A stretch of DNA of 64,000 nt from Chloracidobacterium sp. GTDB lineage: Bacteria > Acidobacteriota > Blastocatellia > Chloracidobacteriales > Chloracidobacteriaceae. The stretch lies in assembly GCA_025057975.1 (NCBI GenBank), contig JANWUV010000010.1:62001-126000 (forward strand), given 5' to 3'. This document shows positions 9,558 through 18,074 of this stretch, piece after piece (position 1 is the stretch's first letter; the number at the start of each line of letters is the position of its first letter). The position numbers were made by a program, and so were the translations under genes. The notes beneath the pieces were generated by a model. It was not told the DNA's origin. It worked only from the letters and a program-made list of their open reading frames with translations, and ran no database searches.

Positions 9558-10262
9558 GTGTTGTTTTTGACTGCTTTACATCATTCTGTGCTTCAATCCG
9601 ACCTGCGACGTAGCCTACTGATGGCCGGTTTCAGCGTGCTGGCGTTTATGCTTGCCGGATGCAAAACCAAGGAACCACCCAAGTCAGACAACCAGCCAGC
9701 TGCGCCAGCCACGACGACCACCAACACCACGCCGTCGCCAGCTGATGCGGCTGCGCCGGACAATGATCCCGACTTCCAAATCCTGTCCACCGACAAGAAG
9801 AAGAAAACCATCACCTTCCGCGACAAAAAAACTGGCAAGACCGAAACCGTCTCGATGGAAGCGTTTTACAAGCAATTAGCTGAACGCGAGCAAGCGCGTG
9901 CCAAAGAACTCGCTAAAGAGCCTCAGAAGCTCCAGCCGAATGTCAAGGAAGCCAAGCCGGAGGATTTGCCGTCGTGGGTGGCGCTATACGCTGGCGCAGA
10001 GGTTACAACGAACATAAAAGCTGACCGCGACGGCAAAGTCGCCGGCCGGATCATAATGACGACGGGGGATGCGCCCGCCGCCGTTGTACAGTTCTACGAA
10101 AAGCAGCTCAAGAATAACGGTTTCACGCCGACGACCGTCGCTTCGGGCGAAGCCCGCTCCATCAGCGCCCGTCGTAAGTCTGGTGAACTGGTGACGCTGA
10201 CGATCAACCCCAACAGCGAAACCAAACGGACCAACATTATGCTGACTTACGCCACTCAGTAG
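9558..10262 (+). CDS. lipoprotein of unknown function
   Basis: A 234-residue exported lipoprotein. A hydrophobic signal ends in the lipobox LAGC (Cys35), followed by a disordered stretch rich in Pro, Thr and Ala (to about residue 70), a Lys-rich segment (TDKKKKTITFRDKKTGKT) and a C-terminal alpha/beta region (130-234) in which GDAPAAVVQFYEKQLKNNGF resembles a short substrate-sensing or pilotin-like domain found in other Acidobacteria lipoproteins. Start is the GTG at 9558, supported by AAGGA 9 nt upstream; an in-frame ATG at 9621 is an alternative that would leave a shorter signal. Stands alone; the next gene is convergent. Confidence 0.8.
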   Translation: MLFLTALHHSVLQSDLRRSLLMAGFSVLAFMLAGCKTKEPPKSDNQPAAPATTTTNTTPSPADAAAPDNDPDFQILSTDKKKKTITFRDKKTGKTETVSMEAFYKQLAEREQARAKELAKEPQKLQPNVKEAKPEDLPSWVALYAGAEVTTNIKADRDGKVAGRIIMTTGDAPAAVVQFYEKQLKNNGFTPTTVASGEARSISARRKSGELVTLTINPNSETKRTNIMLTYATQ

Positions 10263-10307
10263 TACATCGGCAAGCCAGGACCGAGGCCGTGCACGTTGGG
10301 CTGAACG

Positions 10308-11018
10308 TTAGGCGTGCATAGCCTGTGCGCCGGCCGCTGTCCCCAGCGCCCGATTGAGCAGCGTTTCAAACTCGCCGTACGCCTCCAGATAGTCTTCCCG
10401 ACTCAACCGGATGACATGGTGGGCTTCCGCCGCGTCATAGACGTGGGTAATTTCCGTCCGGCGCTCGGTCGCTCCCGGAATTTCCTTGTAGGTCAAAAAG
10501 TAGTGCCGCAGGCGCTCGACCAGGTTTGGCGGACATTCGCTGATGTCGCGCCATGCGCCGTACACCTCGTCGCCGCGCAGGACGGCGATGATTTTGTCGT
10601 CGGCTTCATTGCCGTCAATCATCCGCAGACCGCCAATTGGGACAGCCTGCACGAGAATGTCGCTGTGGTGAATCGGCTTCTCTGTCAGCACGCAGATGTC
10701 AAGTGGATCTCCGTCGCCGATTAGGGCCGCGCGTCCCGTCCGTTCTGCACAAAACGCGCCTACCCGCGCACCGCAGTAGGTTTGTGGAATCAAACCGTAC
10801 AGCGTCGGGCAGTGGTTGGAATACTTCTGTGGGCGGTCAACTTTCAAATGTCCGGTCGTCTTGTCCAGTTCGTACTTGACGGCGTCGGTCGGCACGATTT
10901 CGATGTAGGCCGTGACTTGGACGGGCGAGTGTTCGCCGATTGAGACGCCATGCCACGGATGCGCCTTAAACAGCGTCCGCATCATCTTCCACAGAGCGGC
11001 TTCCAGAGTTTGATCCAT
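10308..11018 (-). CDS. ppa: inorganic pyrophosphatase, family I
   Basis: A 236-residue cytosolic enzyme hydrolysing diphosphate to phosphate, pulling biosynthetic reactions forward. The Mg-binding signature is complete: DGDPLDICVLTE with its two Asp residues, and the third Asp in EADDKIIAVL. Other matching segments are VTAYIEIVPTDAVKYELDKTTGHLKVDR and LRHYFLTYKEIPG. The length is larger than the ~175 residues of E. coli Ppa because of extra N- and C-terminal segments, as in several other bacterial lineages. It is convergent with the upstream lipoprotein gene, 45 nt apart, and no hairpin terminator is evident in that gap. Confidence 0.93.
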   Translation of the reverse strand: MDQTLEAALWKMMRTLFKAHPWHGVSIGEHSPVQVTAYIEIVPTDAVKYELDKTTGHLKVDRPQKYSNHCPTLYGLIPQTYCGARVGAFCAERTGRAALIGDGDPLDICVLTEKPIHHSDILVQAVPIGGLRMIDGNEADDKIIAVLRGDEVYGAWRDISECPPNLVERLRHYFLTYKEIPGATERRTEITHVYDAAEAHHVIRLSREDYLEAYGEFETLLNRALGTAAGAQAMHA

Positions 11019-11136
11019 AGCGTACGTGTACCCATTTCGTGAAACATCACCCCAAGCGCATCAACCCGCCGCCCAGCACACGGGACGCCGAGACTTCTCC
11101 CATCACAGAACCAGCGGCTTGCACGCGGAGTTGTGC

Positions 11137-12402
11137 TTATTCTGCATTCCCGCTTCGTTGCTTTTCGTACGCTTGCAGAGCTTCGGCGTAAACCACCCGC
11201 AAAGGTTTGTTTGTCGTCGCCGCCAGCGCCCGGCAGTCATCATATTCGGGCGTTGCGGTTTCCGTCCCGTCGGGTAGCGCGGCGACCTTGAGGCGCACCA
11301 TGCCGTCCTTGGTTGTGACGCGAACTTCCCGCCGGGGCAACGTGTAGCGGTTGGACAGTCGCCGCCGAACACCGAGTGTCGTGGTTTCTCGAAAGACGAG
11401 GGTAGCCAAGCGCGACTCATCTTCCGGGCGGCAGAGGACAGTCAGCGTCACAGCCGGGCGCTGTTTTTTCATCTGGATCGGGGTAAAGAACACATCGAGC
11501 GCGCCGTCCGCCAAGAGCCGTTCCATCACGTAGCCCAGCTGGTGCGGCGCTTGGTCGTCTAAGTTGGCTTCGAGGATGGCGATGGTTTCATCGGCAAGCG
11601 CGCCCCCATTCGGCGAAGCAGCCGCCTTGGACGCCGTGCCGAGAAACACACGCAGCGCATTGGGAAAACCGAAAATGTCGCGCGTTCCCGCTCCATAGCC
11701 GGTGTGCGTCACGGTGAAATCCGGCGTGCGCGCATAGGCTTCGCAGAGCGTGGTGACAAGCGCCGCGCCGGTGGGCGTCGTGAATTCGCCCTCGATGTCA
11801 CCTGCGTAAAAGGGAACGCCTTTGAGCAGTTCCGCCGTACCGGGTGCCGGAATCGGGTAACGTCCGTGCGCGCACGCAACCAGCCCAAAGCCGACCCGCA
11901 GGGGGGATGACGTTAGGCGCTCGACGCCGAGCTGTTCAAGGCACAGACATGCGCCGACGACATCAATGATGGCGTCCACCGCGCCGACTTCGTGAAAGTG
12001 AACCGCTTCGGGGGCAATTCCGTGGACGCGCCCTTCAACTTCGGCCAGTCGCCGGAAGACGGCGACGGCCTGTGTTTTGACGCGCTCACTCAATGGAGCC
12101 GCCGCGATGATGTCCGTGATCTCGCCCAGACCACGCCCGTGGTGGTGATGGTCGTCGGCCGCGTGCGCCTGATGGTGGTGATGATCAGCGTCCGTGAGAT
12201 GAACGTCAAACTTGGCGCAGTCAATCCCAGCCCGCCGGACGCGCCGCAGCTCCAACCTGTATCCGTCAAGTCGGAGCTTGTGCAGATCAGCGCACAATGT
12301 TTCAAACGACGCGCCGGCGTCAAGCAGTGCGCCGATGATCATGTCGCCGCTGACACCGGCGAAAGCGTCAAGATGAAGACAACGTGCATAACCGATTTCC
12401 AT
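11137..12402 (-). CDS. larC: nickel insertion protein LarC (pyridinium-3,5-bisthiocarboxylate mononucleotide nickel chelatase)
   Basis: A 421-residue protein of the LarC/DUF111 family. It inserts nickel into the pincer cofactor of lactate racemase-type enzymes. Matching features are the N-terminal LHLDAFAGVSGDMIIGALLDAG, a His-rich metal-binding segment around residues 75-90 (HHHH twice), VHFHEVGAVDAIIDVVG, and a C-terminal domain with ILEANLDDQ. Start is the ATG at 12402; a GTG three codons upstream is possible. LarB, LarE and LarA are not in the window, so where the cofactor is used cannot be seen. LarC-like proteins are also found in genomes with no lactate racemase. Confidence 0.92.
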   Translation of the reverse strand: MEIGYARCLHLDAFAGVSGDMIIGALLDAGASFETLCADLHKLRLDGYRLELRRVRRAGIDCAKFDVHLTDADHHHHQAHAADDHHHHGRGLGEITDIIAAAPLSERVKTQAVAVFRRLAEVEGRVHGIAPEAVHFHEVGAVDAIIDVVGACLCLEQLGVERLTSSPLRVGFGLVACAHGRYPIPAPGTAELLKGVPFYAGDIEGEFTTPTGAALVTTLCEAYARTPDFTVTHTGYGAGTRDIFGFPNALRVFLGTASKAAASPNGGALADETIAILEANLDDQAPHQLGYVMERLLADGALDVFFTPIQMKKQRPAVTLTVLCRPEDESRLATLVFRETTTLGVRRRLSNRYTLPRREVRVTTKDGMVRLKVAALPDGTETATPEYDDCRALAATTNKPLRVVYAEALQAYEKQRSGNAE

Positions 12403-12565
12403 TTTTTTCACTTTCGGAGATCAGACGCCGCACTATGCAATGCGTGCCGACCAAACGCAAAGAGGAGGCCTACGGGCTGCTACTTCGCGGAGAAGGCACA
12501 AAAACACGGAACGGAGGCGTTGCCGCCCCCGCCCTAGAATGGAAACTTTGGTGGAAGAAGGTGGG

Positions 12566-12642
12566 TGGTGCACCCGACAGGATTCGAACCTATGACCTTC
12601 TGATTCGTAGTCAGACGCTCTATCCAACTGAGCTACGGGTGC
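12566..12642 (-). tRNA. tRNA-Arg (anticodon ACG)
   Basis: Minus-strand cloverleaf with acceptor stem GCACCCG/CGGGTGC, anticodon loop CTACGAA and T loop TTCGAAT; CCA is encoded at 12566-12568. Anticodon ACG (read as ICG) decodes CGU, CGC and CGA. It is four nucleotides away from the tRNA-Leu gene, so both probably come from one precursor. Confidence 0.96.
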
Positions 12643-12646
12643 ATGG

Positions 12647-12733
12647 TGGTGCGGATGAAAGGACTTGAACCTTCAAGGGCCGAAGCCCACATGGTCCTGA
12701 GCCATGCGCGTCTGCCAATTCCGCCACATCCGC
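12647..12733 (-). tRNA. tRNA-Leu (anticodon CAG)
   Basis: Class II tRNA on the minus strand with acceptor stem GCGGATG/CATCCGC, anticodon loop CTCAGGA, a long variable arm (TGGGCTTCGGCCC region) and T loop TTCAAGT; CCA is encoded at 12647-12649. It decodes CUG leucine codons and lies upstream of tRNA-Arg(ACG) in a two-gene unit. Confidence 0.95.
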
Positions 12734-12862
12734 ATATTGTGCGCTAGCGCCCACCCAAAGCGCTACAGCGAAGCAACTAATGCGTATAGTCATCAGCCGC
12801 GCTGTTGTCAAGTCGCCTAAGCAGGGAGACAAAGCAGCAGCTCGAAACCTGCAAAAAATCGC

Positions 12863-13522
12863 CTAGACAAGGCGCGGCAGGCGTCCCGTCGTGGATTTGG
12901 CCGCCTCCTGTTTGCCTCGTTCGACTTCGAGCATGAAGGTCTGCAACTTGATGCGGTCTTTGCGGCCCGGCGTGGACTCAACGCCTTCACGCACGTTGAC
13001 AGCGTAGGGTTTGACCGTGCGGATGGCGGCAGCGACGTTTTCGCTCGTCAAACCGCCAGACAAAATAACCCGAGCATATTGTTTGGCTGCCGCCGCCAAA
13101 CGCCAGTCAAAAAGCCGCCCGCCCTGTCCTTCCGTTGATTCGCCCTCGAGAAGCACAGCCGCGACGGGGTAGGTTTTGACCCGCGTCACGTCAAAGTCCT
13201 CGCCGACGCGCAACTTCTTGACCAAACGCCACGCACCAAGTTGGCGGCAATAATCGGCGCTTTCGTTGCCGTCAAGTTGAATGACGGAAACCTTGGCCGC
13301 CTCGACCATCGAGCGCAACGCCTCGAAATTGAACTCATTGTGAAAAACGCCAATGATCGGAACGAAGGGCGGCAGCCGGTCGGCAATCTCACGTACGGCC
13401 GCTGGTGCAATGTGATACTCACTACGTGGGTTGAGATCGAAAGCCAACGCATCCGCTCCAGCGTCCAGAGCGAGCGCGGCGTCGTGGTAGTTCATAATGC
13501 CGCTGACTTGGGTTTTGACCAT
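12863..13522 (-). CDS. TrpF-like TIM-barrel protein with altered catalytic residues
   Basis: A 219-residue homologue of phosphoribosylanthranilate isomerase. The fold is recognisable: ALDAGADALAF, PPFVPIIGVFHNE, LFDW, LSGGLTSENVAAAI and GVESTPGRKD. But the general base Cys of KxCGIT is Ser7 in VKTQVSGIM (with two inserted residues), the general acid Asp is Glu126 in VLLEGES, and the usual LHG histidine is Asp84 in QLDGNE. The phosphate loop SSGVE reads REGVE. Either catalysis has been rebuilt or the protein does something else. The ATG at 13522 has GGAGG five nt upstream. No other trp gene is adjacent. Sequence facts are direct; the loss of isomerase activity is inference. Confidence 0.75.
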   Translation of the reverse strand: MVKTQVSGIMNYHDAALALDAGADALAFDLNPRSEYHIAPAAVREIADRLPPFVPIIGVFHNEFNFEALRSMVEAAKVSVIQLDGNESADYCRQLGAWRLVKKLRVGEDFDVTRVKTYPVAAVLLEGESTEGQGGRLFDWRLAAAAKQYARVILSGGLTSENVAAAIRTVKPYAVNVREGVESTPGRKDRIKLQTFMLEVERGKQEAAKSTTGRLPRLV

Positions 13523-13758
13523 GACCACCTCCCCGCTCTGAAGCGGCCTCGGTGCGCTTTCAAAGCCATTTTTTCGGACGTGCGAATGCGCCTAATTATC
13601 GCCCAGACCACGTCAAGGAACAAGAACCGTACAGGCCGCTGGCGTCCGCCGCCTGTACCAAGTCAGTTGCGTCTGATTGACAATTTACGCCACCATTGGC
13701 GGCCGGTGTACATCACTTTTCGAAAAGGCCGTAAAGCACTCAAAAACGGAAGTCGTTT

Positions 13759-15078
13759 ATGCCGACCCGTTACGACATCGTAGGTGGCCGACCCTTGCAT
13801 GGCACGGTGCGCGTCTCCGGCGCGAAAAACGCCGCGCTCAAAATGATTGTTGCGGCACTTATTGCCGAGGGTGTGACAACGCTGTACAACGTGCCGCGCA
13901 TTACGGATGTCGAAATCACGCTCAAACTGTGCGAAGAACTTGGCGCAAGCTATGTCTGGCGCGATGAGACGACAGTCGCCGTTGATGCCCGGCGGGTCAG
14001 CAATCCCGTCATCCCACTCAAGTACAGTGGCTCAACTCGAACGCCGATTCTGTTTGTATCGCCGCTGCTGCACCGCCTTGGCCGGGCGGAGTTAACGACC
14101 ATCGGGGGATGCTCGATTGGGCCGCGGCCGATCAACTACCACATTGCCGGCTTGCGGCAGTTAGGCGTCACCGTAGAAGAAGTCTCTCGGACAGCCTATC
14201 GGTTTTACGCCGACCAGCTTCAGGGCAACATCATCACGCTCGAATACCCCAGCGTTGGAGCGACAGAAAACCTGCTGATGGCAGCCGTCGGCGCGCGCGG
14301 CCGAACCGTCATCCGCAACGCCGCCATTGAGCCGGAAATTCTAAACTTGGCCGGCCTGCTGCAGGCTATGGGCGCCGTCGTCTATCAGGACGTGAACCGA
14401 ACGTGGATCGTTGAGGGCACGTCGCGGTTCCGTGCGGTTGAATATGAGGTCATGAACGACCGCATTGAGGCAGCCTCATTCGCTGCCTGCGCTGTCGCCA
14501 CTGGTGGAGAGGTCTTTGTTGAAGGCGCGGTACAGCGCGATATGGTGACGTTTCTCGACTGGCTGCGCAAAGTAGGCGGCGAATTTGACGTTTATCCCAA
14601 CGGCATTCGGTTTTACCGTCAGGGACGCCTGCGCCCGGTCAATCTGGAAACTGATGTCCATCCTGGTTTTATGACGGACTGGCAGCCGCCGTTCGTAGTG
14701 CTGCTAACGCAGTCCGAAGGTATTTCGGTCGTTCACGAAACGGTTTATGAAAGTCGTTTCGGCTACGTTGAGGCGTTGGTTTCAATGGGCGCGCACATCC
14801 AACTCACCAACGACTGCCTCGGCAGCCGGGAATGTCGCTTTACGAATAAGAATCACCTGCACAGCGCCTTGATTGCCGGGCCGACGCCCTTGCGCGGCGG
14901 TCGGCTTCATATCCCAGACCTGCGCGCCGGGTTCGCTTATGTGATGGCGGCGCTAATGGCGACAGGTGAAAGCCGAATCTACGGTACGGAATTTGTCCAA
15001 CGCGGTTACGCCGACTTGATCGGCAAATTGCAGGCGATTGGCGCAGACATTGTTGAGACGCCAGTTGAAACCCCATGA
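13759..15078 (+). CDS. murA: UDP-N-acetylglucosamine 1-carboxyvinyltransferase
   Basis: A 439-residue enzyme that adds enolpyruvate from PEP to UDP-GlcNAc, the first committed step of peptidoglycan synthesis. The N-terminus LHGTVRVSGAKNAALK carries the catalytic Lys (residue 23) and Asn; the loop TTIGGCSIGPRPI carries the fosfomycin-binding Cys (residue 118). VIHETVYESRFGYVEAL and DLRAGFAYVMAALMATGE match the second domain. The Cys means a fosfomycin-sensitive type is expected. Start at 13759 is the first ATG and matches the family. A signal-peptide SurA-like gene follows immediately with no gap, suggesting a joint cell-envelope transcript. Confidence 0.94.
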   Translation: MPTRYDIVGGRPLHGTVRVSGAKNAALKMIVAALIAEGVTTLYNVPRITDVEITLKLCEELGASYVWRDETTVAVDARRVSNPVIPLKYSGSTRTPILFVSPLLHRLGRAELTTIGGCSIGPRPINYHIAGLRQLGVTVEEVSRTAYRFYADQLQGNIITLEYPSVGATENLLMAAVGARGRTVIRNAAIEPEILNLAGLLQAMGAVVYQDVNRTWIVEGTSRFRAVEYEVMNDRIEAASFAACAVATGGEVFVEGAVQRDMVTFLDWLRKVGGEFDVYPNGIRFYRQGRLRPVNLETDVHPGFMTDWQPPFVVLLTQSEGISVVHETVYESRFGYVEALVSMGAHIQLTNDCLGSRECRFTNKNHLHSALIAGPTPLRGGRLHIPDLRAGFAYVMAALMATGESRIYGTEFVQRGYADLIGKLQAIGADIVETPVETP

Positions 15079-15085
15079 GCAGACG

Positions 15086-15874
15086 GTGGCAACCACAGTC
15101 GGGCGTTTGAGCCGGTCGCGCCCAAGTGGACGGCGAATCGTCACGCACGGGCTGGTCGGCTTCGCCTTGAGTTTGGTGCTTTGGGGGGCATGCGCGCCGG
15201 ATATCTTCGGGCAATCGCCGCCGACCGTCGCCGCACGGGGAACGCTCACCGACCGCCTTGTGGCGACGGTCAACGGCGACGTGATTACCCAGAGCGATCT
15301 CATCTGGTTGCTGGCGTTTGATCCCGGCGTCAACCTCGCGTCCATCTCGGAACAGGACCTGCGGCGCGTGCTGACGGCGAAAATAGACCTGCTGTTGTTG
15401 TCGCAGGAGGCAGCCCGCTTCCCTCCGGCGACGCTGACGGCGGATGAAGTCGCCGCCGCCAAACAACGTCTCATCAAGCAATTCGCCTCGGAAGCCGTCT
15501 TTCGGGAGCGTTTGGAATCCGTCGGGTTGGATGCGGAGAACTTTGACCGGATCATCCGTGAACGACTGCAGGTTGAGAAATACATCAACTTTCGATTCCA
15601 GACTTTTGTCCTGGTCACAGACGATGACGTACTGACGTACTACGCAACCAAGGTGCGTCCCGCGTTGGCGGCGGCAGGCACAGTTGCGCCGGAAACGCCC
15701 AACGACGAACAACGGGCATTGATTGTGGAAATCTTGTCGCGGGAACGGGCGGCGCGTGAACAACAACAGTGGCTGGAAACAGCCCGACGGCGGGCGGAGA
15801 TTATTCCCCTCGCGCCGTACGCTAAGGCAGTCATCCCAGACGCGGCTCCGGCGGGCAACGGGAAGCCGGAGTAA
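15086..15874 (+). CDS. SurA N-terminal-domain (periplasmic chaperone-like) protein
   Basis: An exported protein of about 262 residues. After a basic segment comes a hydrophobic signal (HGLVGFALSLVLWGACA) and then the SurA_N motif LVATVNGDVITQSDL, followed by helical chaperone segments (LRRVLTAKIDLLLLSQEA). The parvulin isomerase domain is absent; the rest is helical to a C-terminal Ala-rich tail. It would act in the periplasm as a folding helper for outer membrane or exported proteins. The start is uncertain: a GTG at 15086 is used here, since a TTG at 15038 overlaps murA and the ATG at 15075 is out of frame. It follows murA closely and is convergent with the kinase gene. Confidence 0.75.
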   Translation: MATTVGRLSRSRPSGRRIVTHGLVGFALSLVLWGACAPDIFGQSPPTVAARGTLTDRLVATVNGDVITQSDLIWLLAFDPGVNLASISEQDLRRVLTAKIDLLLLSQEAARFPPATLTADEVAAAKQRLIKQFASEAVFRERLESVGLDAENFDRIIRERLQVEKYINFRFQTFVLVTDDDVLTYYATKVRPALAAAGTVAPETPNDEQRALIVEILSRERAAREQQQWLETARRRAEIIPLAPYAKAVIPDAAPAGNGKPE

Positions 15875-15900
15875 GCCAAGGCGCTGCCGTCGGTTGGCGG

Positions 15901-17943
15901 CTACGGCGACGGCGTTGCCGCAGGTGGCGCGTCCTTAGCGCAGCGGAAGCCGGTTGAAAGATCACGGAACGTTCGTTCGTTCATCAGCCGGCGCGTCACC
16001 ATGGTTCGGCGCGCGTCGTCGGCGAAGCAGCCGCCGCGGATAATCTTGAGCGATTGGAACTCCGGTTTAATGACCGCTTGGCTGCCGGGATAGAGGTCAT
16101 AACCGCTGTCGGTCCACTCCGAGACATTCCCGGCCATATCCAGCAGTCCAAAGGGGCTTTCGCCATTGAAGCTACCGACCTGGCGACGTTGGTCCTTGAT
16201 TCGGCTAATGTCGCGCCCCGCGTTGAGCTTCGACGGGTCGAACTCGTTGCCCCACGGATAGAGGCGGCGATCAGTTCCACGCGCGGCATACTCCCATTCG
16301 ACTTCGGTTGGCAACCGCTTACCGGCCCACTTGGCGAACGCCTGCGCGTCGTCCCAGCTGACTTCCGCCACCGGCAGCTTGGCGGTTCCCGGCGGAAAGG
16401 TTTTTTGCCCCTTCCAGTTCAGCGGCGGCGGATGCCCCGTTTCCTGAACAAATTTGGCGTACTGCTCATTGGTGACTTCCGTCTTGTCCATAAAGAACGG
16501 CGCCACCTGCCGTTCATGCTCTGGTTTCTCGAAGTCATCCGGGCTGGCGTTGTTGCCCATAATGAACACGCCGCCGGGAATGTACACCATGCCGGGCGGC
16601 GGCGTTGGCGTCTGGGGGACGGTCACAGTGGCCGGCGTCTTCGTAGCGGCTGCACGCTGGAACGCCCGCCGAGATATGTACCACCCACCACCGGTAATCA
16701 GGATGATGGCCAACCCAACCCCCGCAACAAGTGGCAGCCGATTCTTGGACGTCGGCGCAGCTGCTTTATCCACCGTCACGTAGGCTCTGGTCTCGCCCCC
16801 AGAATCAGCTCTCCCATGGCGGCTCGTTCCAAGTGAATGCTGGCGCGCTTGCGTGGGTCGGTCGGCCAGTGTCTCTGTCGTTGACAACGCCAACGTCCGG
16901 TTGGTTAGGAGGGGTTCTTCGCGGGACTTGGTGGTTGGCAGCTGCTCGTCACCGGTGACACTGCGCTCCGCTCGTCGCTGTGTTTTGTACCAGTTGGGAA
17001 GGGGATTGGTCGCCAATGGGACTCCTGCTTCCCGCAGGGCTTGGTCAAGCTCTTCTAGCAGATGCAGCGCTGTTGCTGGCCGATCGTTGGGGTTTTTCGC
17101 CAGCGTCCGCAAGATCAAGTGATTAATGGACAGCGGTATCGCCGGATTGACCTCAATTGGCGGCGGCGGCGCTTGTGAAACGTGGGCGAGCAGTGTCGCC
17201 ATGGAATTGCTGTTTTGAAACGGGACTTTGCCGGTGAACAGTTCGTAAAGGATGACGCCTAGGCTGTAAATGTCCGACCGAGCATCAAGCTCAAGGCCCT
17301 GACACTGCTCCGGCGACATGTAGTCAGGCGTCCCAACGACTGTCCCAGAAGCCGTCAAGGTGTTCTTGTCTTGGCGTTTGAGCTTAGCGATGCCAAAGTC
17401 AAGCACCTTGACACCCTTGATGTTTTTCTCTTCGTCAAGCAACAGAAAGATGTTGTCCGGCTTGACATCCCGGTGAACGATGCCCTTGCTGTGGGCAGCG
17501 TGCAGCGCCGAGCAGACACCAGAGTAAATGAAGTGAATGTCTTCATACGGCAACTGGCGGTGTTCCCGCAGCCAATCGCCTAGCGACATCCCTTCGAGGT
17601 ACTCCATGACGAAGTACACCAAGTTGGAGTCCTTCGTCACGCCGAAGTCAGTGACGCTGACGGCGTTTGGATGGCGAATCTGGGCCGCCGCCTGCGCTTC
17701 GCGGCGGAAGCGCGCCACGGCCTTTTCGTCCTCGCCGAATTGAGCGTGCAGGACTTTGACGGCAAAAGGCGTCCCAATCTCGACGTGAACGGCGCGGTAG
17801 ACCTGCCCCATGCCGCCCTCGCCGATTTTTTTCTCAATGCGATACTTGCCGTCAATGAGCGTCGGTATGAGGCCGTTGCCGTCAACCGGGCAAAAGGTCA
17901 CATCCTCGTCATATTCTCGCCCGCAGGCTGGACATTGCTTCAT
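15901..17943 (-). CDS. Ser/Thr protein kinase with Zn-ribbon and FGE/sulfatase-modifying-factor-like domain
   Basis: A 680-residue membrane kinase. The N-terminus has a Zn-ribbon (CPAC, CPVD; Cys4, Cys7, Cys18). The kinase domain (about 33-305) has the P-loop GEGGMGQVY, Lys63 in AVKVL, HRDVKPDN (Asp159) and DFG (182-184). Then follow a low-complexity linker, a single transmembrane segment (about 405-425: LVAGVGLAIILITGGGWYI) and an extracytoplasmic FGE-like domain with PGGVFIMG, LPTEVEWEYAARG and GLLDMAGNVSEW. Only one cysteine (RGGCF) sits in the region of the FGE active site and the second copper Cys is missing, so it is probably a binding rather than oxidising module. The domain may sense an outside ligand. 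Starts are supported by the Zn-ribbon at residue 4. Confidence 0.9.
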   Translation of the reverse strand: MKQCPACGREYDEDVTFCPVDGNGLIPTLIDGKYRIEKKIGEGGMGQVYRAVHVEIGTPFAVKVLHAQFGEDEKAVARFRREAQAAAQIRHPNAVSVTDFGVTKDSNLVYFVMEYLEGMSLGDWLREHRQLPYEDIHFIYSGVCSALHAAHSKGIVHRDVKPDNIFLLLDEEKNIKGVKVLDFGIAKLKRQDKNTLTASGTVVGTPDYMSPEQCQGLELDARSDIYSLGVILYELFTGKVPFQNSNSMATLLAHVSQAPPPPIEVNPAIPLSINHLILRTLAKNPNDRPATALHLLEELDQALREAGVPLATNPLPNWYKTQRRAERSVTGDEQLPTTKSREEPLLTNRTLALSTTETLADRPTQARQHSLGTSRHGRADSGGETRAYVTVDKAAAPTSKNRLPLVAGVGLAIILITGGGWYISRRAFQRAAATKTPATVTVPQTPTPPPGMVYIPGGVFIMGNNASPDDFEKPEHERQVAPFFMDKTEVTNEQYAKFVQETGHPPPLNWKGQKTFPPGTAKLPVAEVSWDDAQAFAKWAGKRLPTEVEWEYAARGTDRRLYPWGNEFDPSKLNAGRDISRIKDQRRQVGSFNGESPFGLLDMAGNVSEWTDSGYDLYPGSQAVIKPEFQSLKIIRGGCFADDARRTMVTRRLMNERTFRDLSTGFRCAKDAPPAATPSP

Positions 17944-18074
17944 TGTGGTGCGCCGTCATCCGCTCGACCAGACCGCCGTTGGCGTGCTGAAGGGCCATCA
18001 GCTTAGCTAACATACGGATTGTTGGAAAACTATGCCGGTGTTGTCAAACGCCCGCATCGAAACCGGAGCGCGCC

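Noticed and set aside
14840-15766. Long reading frame on the minus strand opposite murA and the SurA-like gene
   Set aside because: Arg/Gln-rich with no recognisable motif, while the opposite strand encodes motif-bearing proteins.
15901-17943. FGE-like domain as a diversity-generating retroelement target
   Set aside because: No reverse transcriptase, template repeat or accessory gene in the window.
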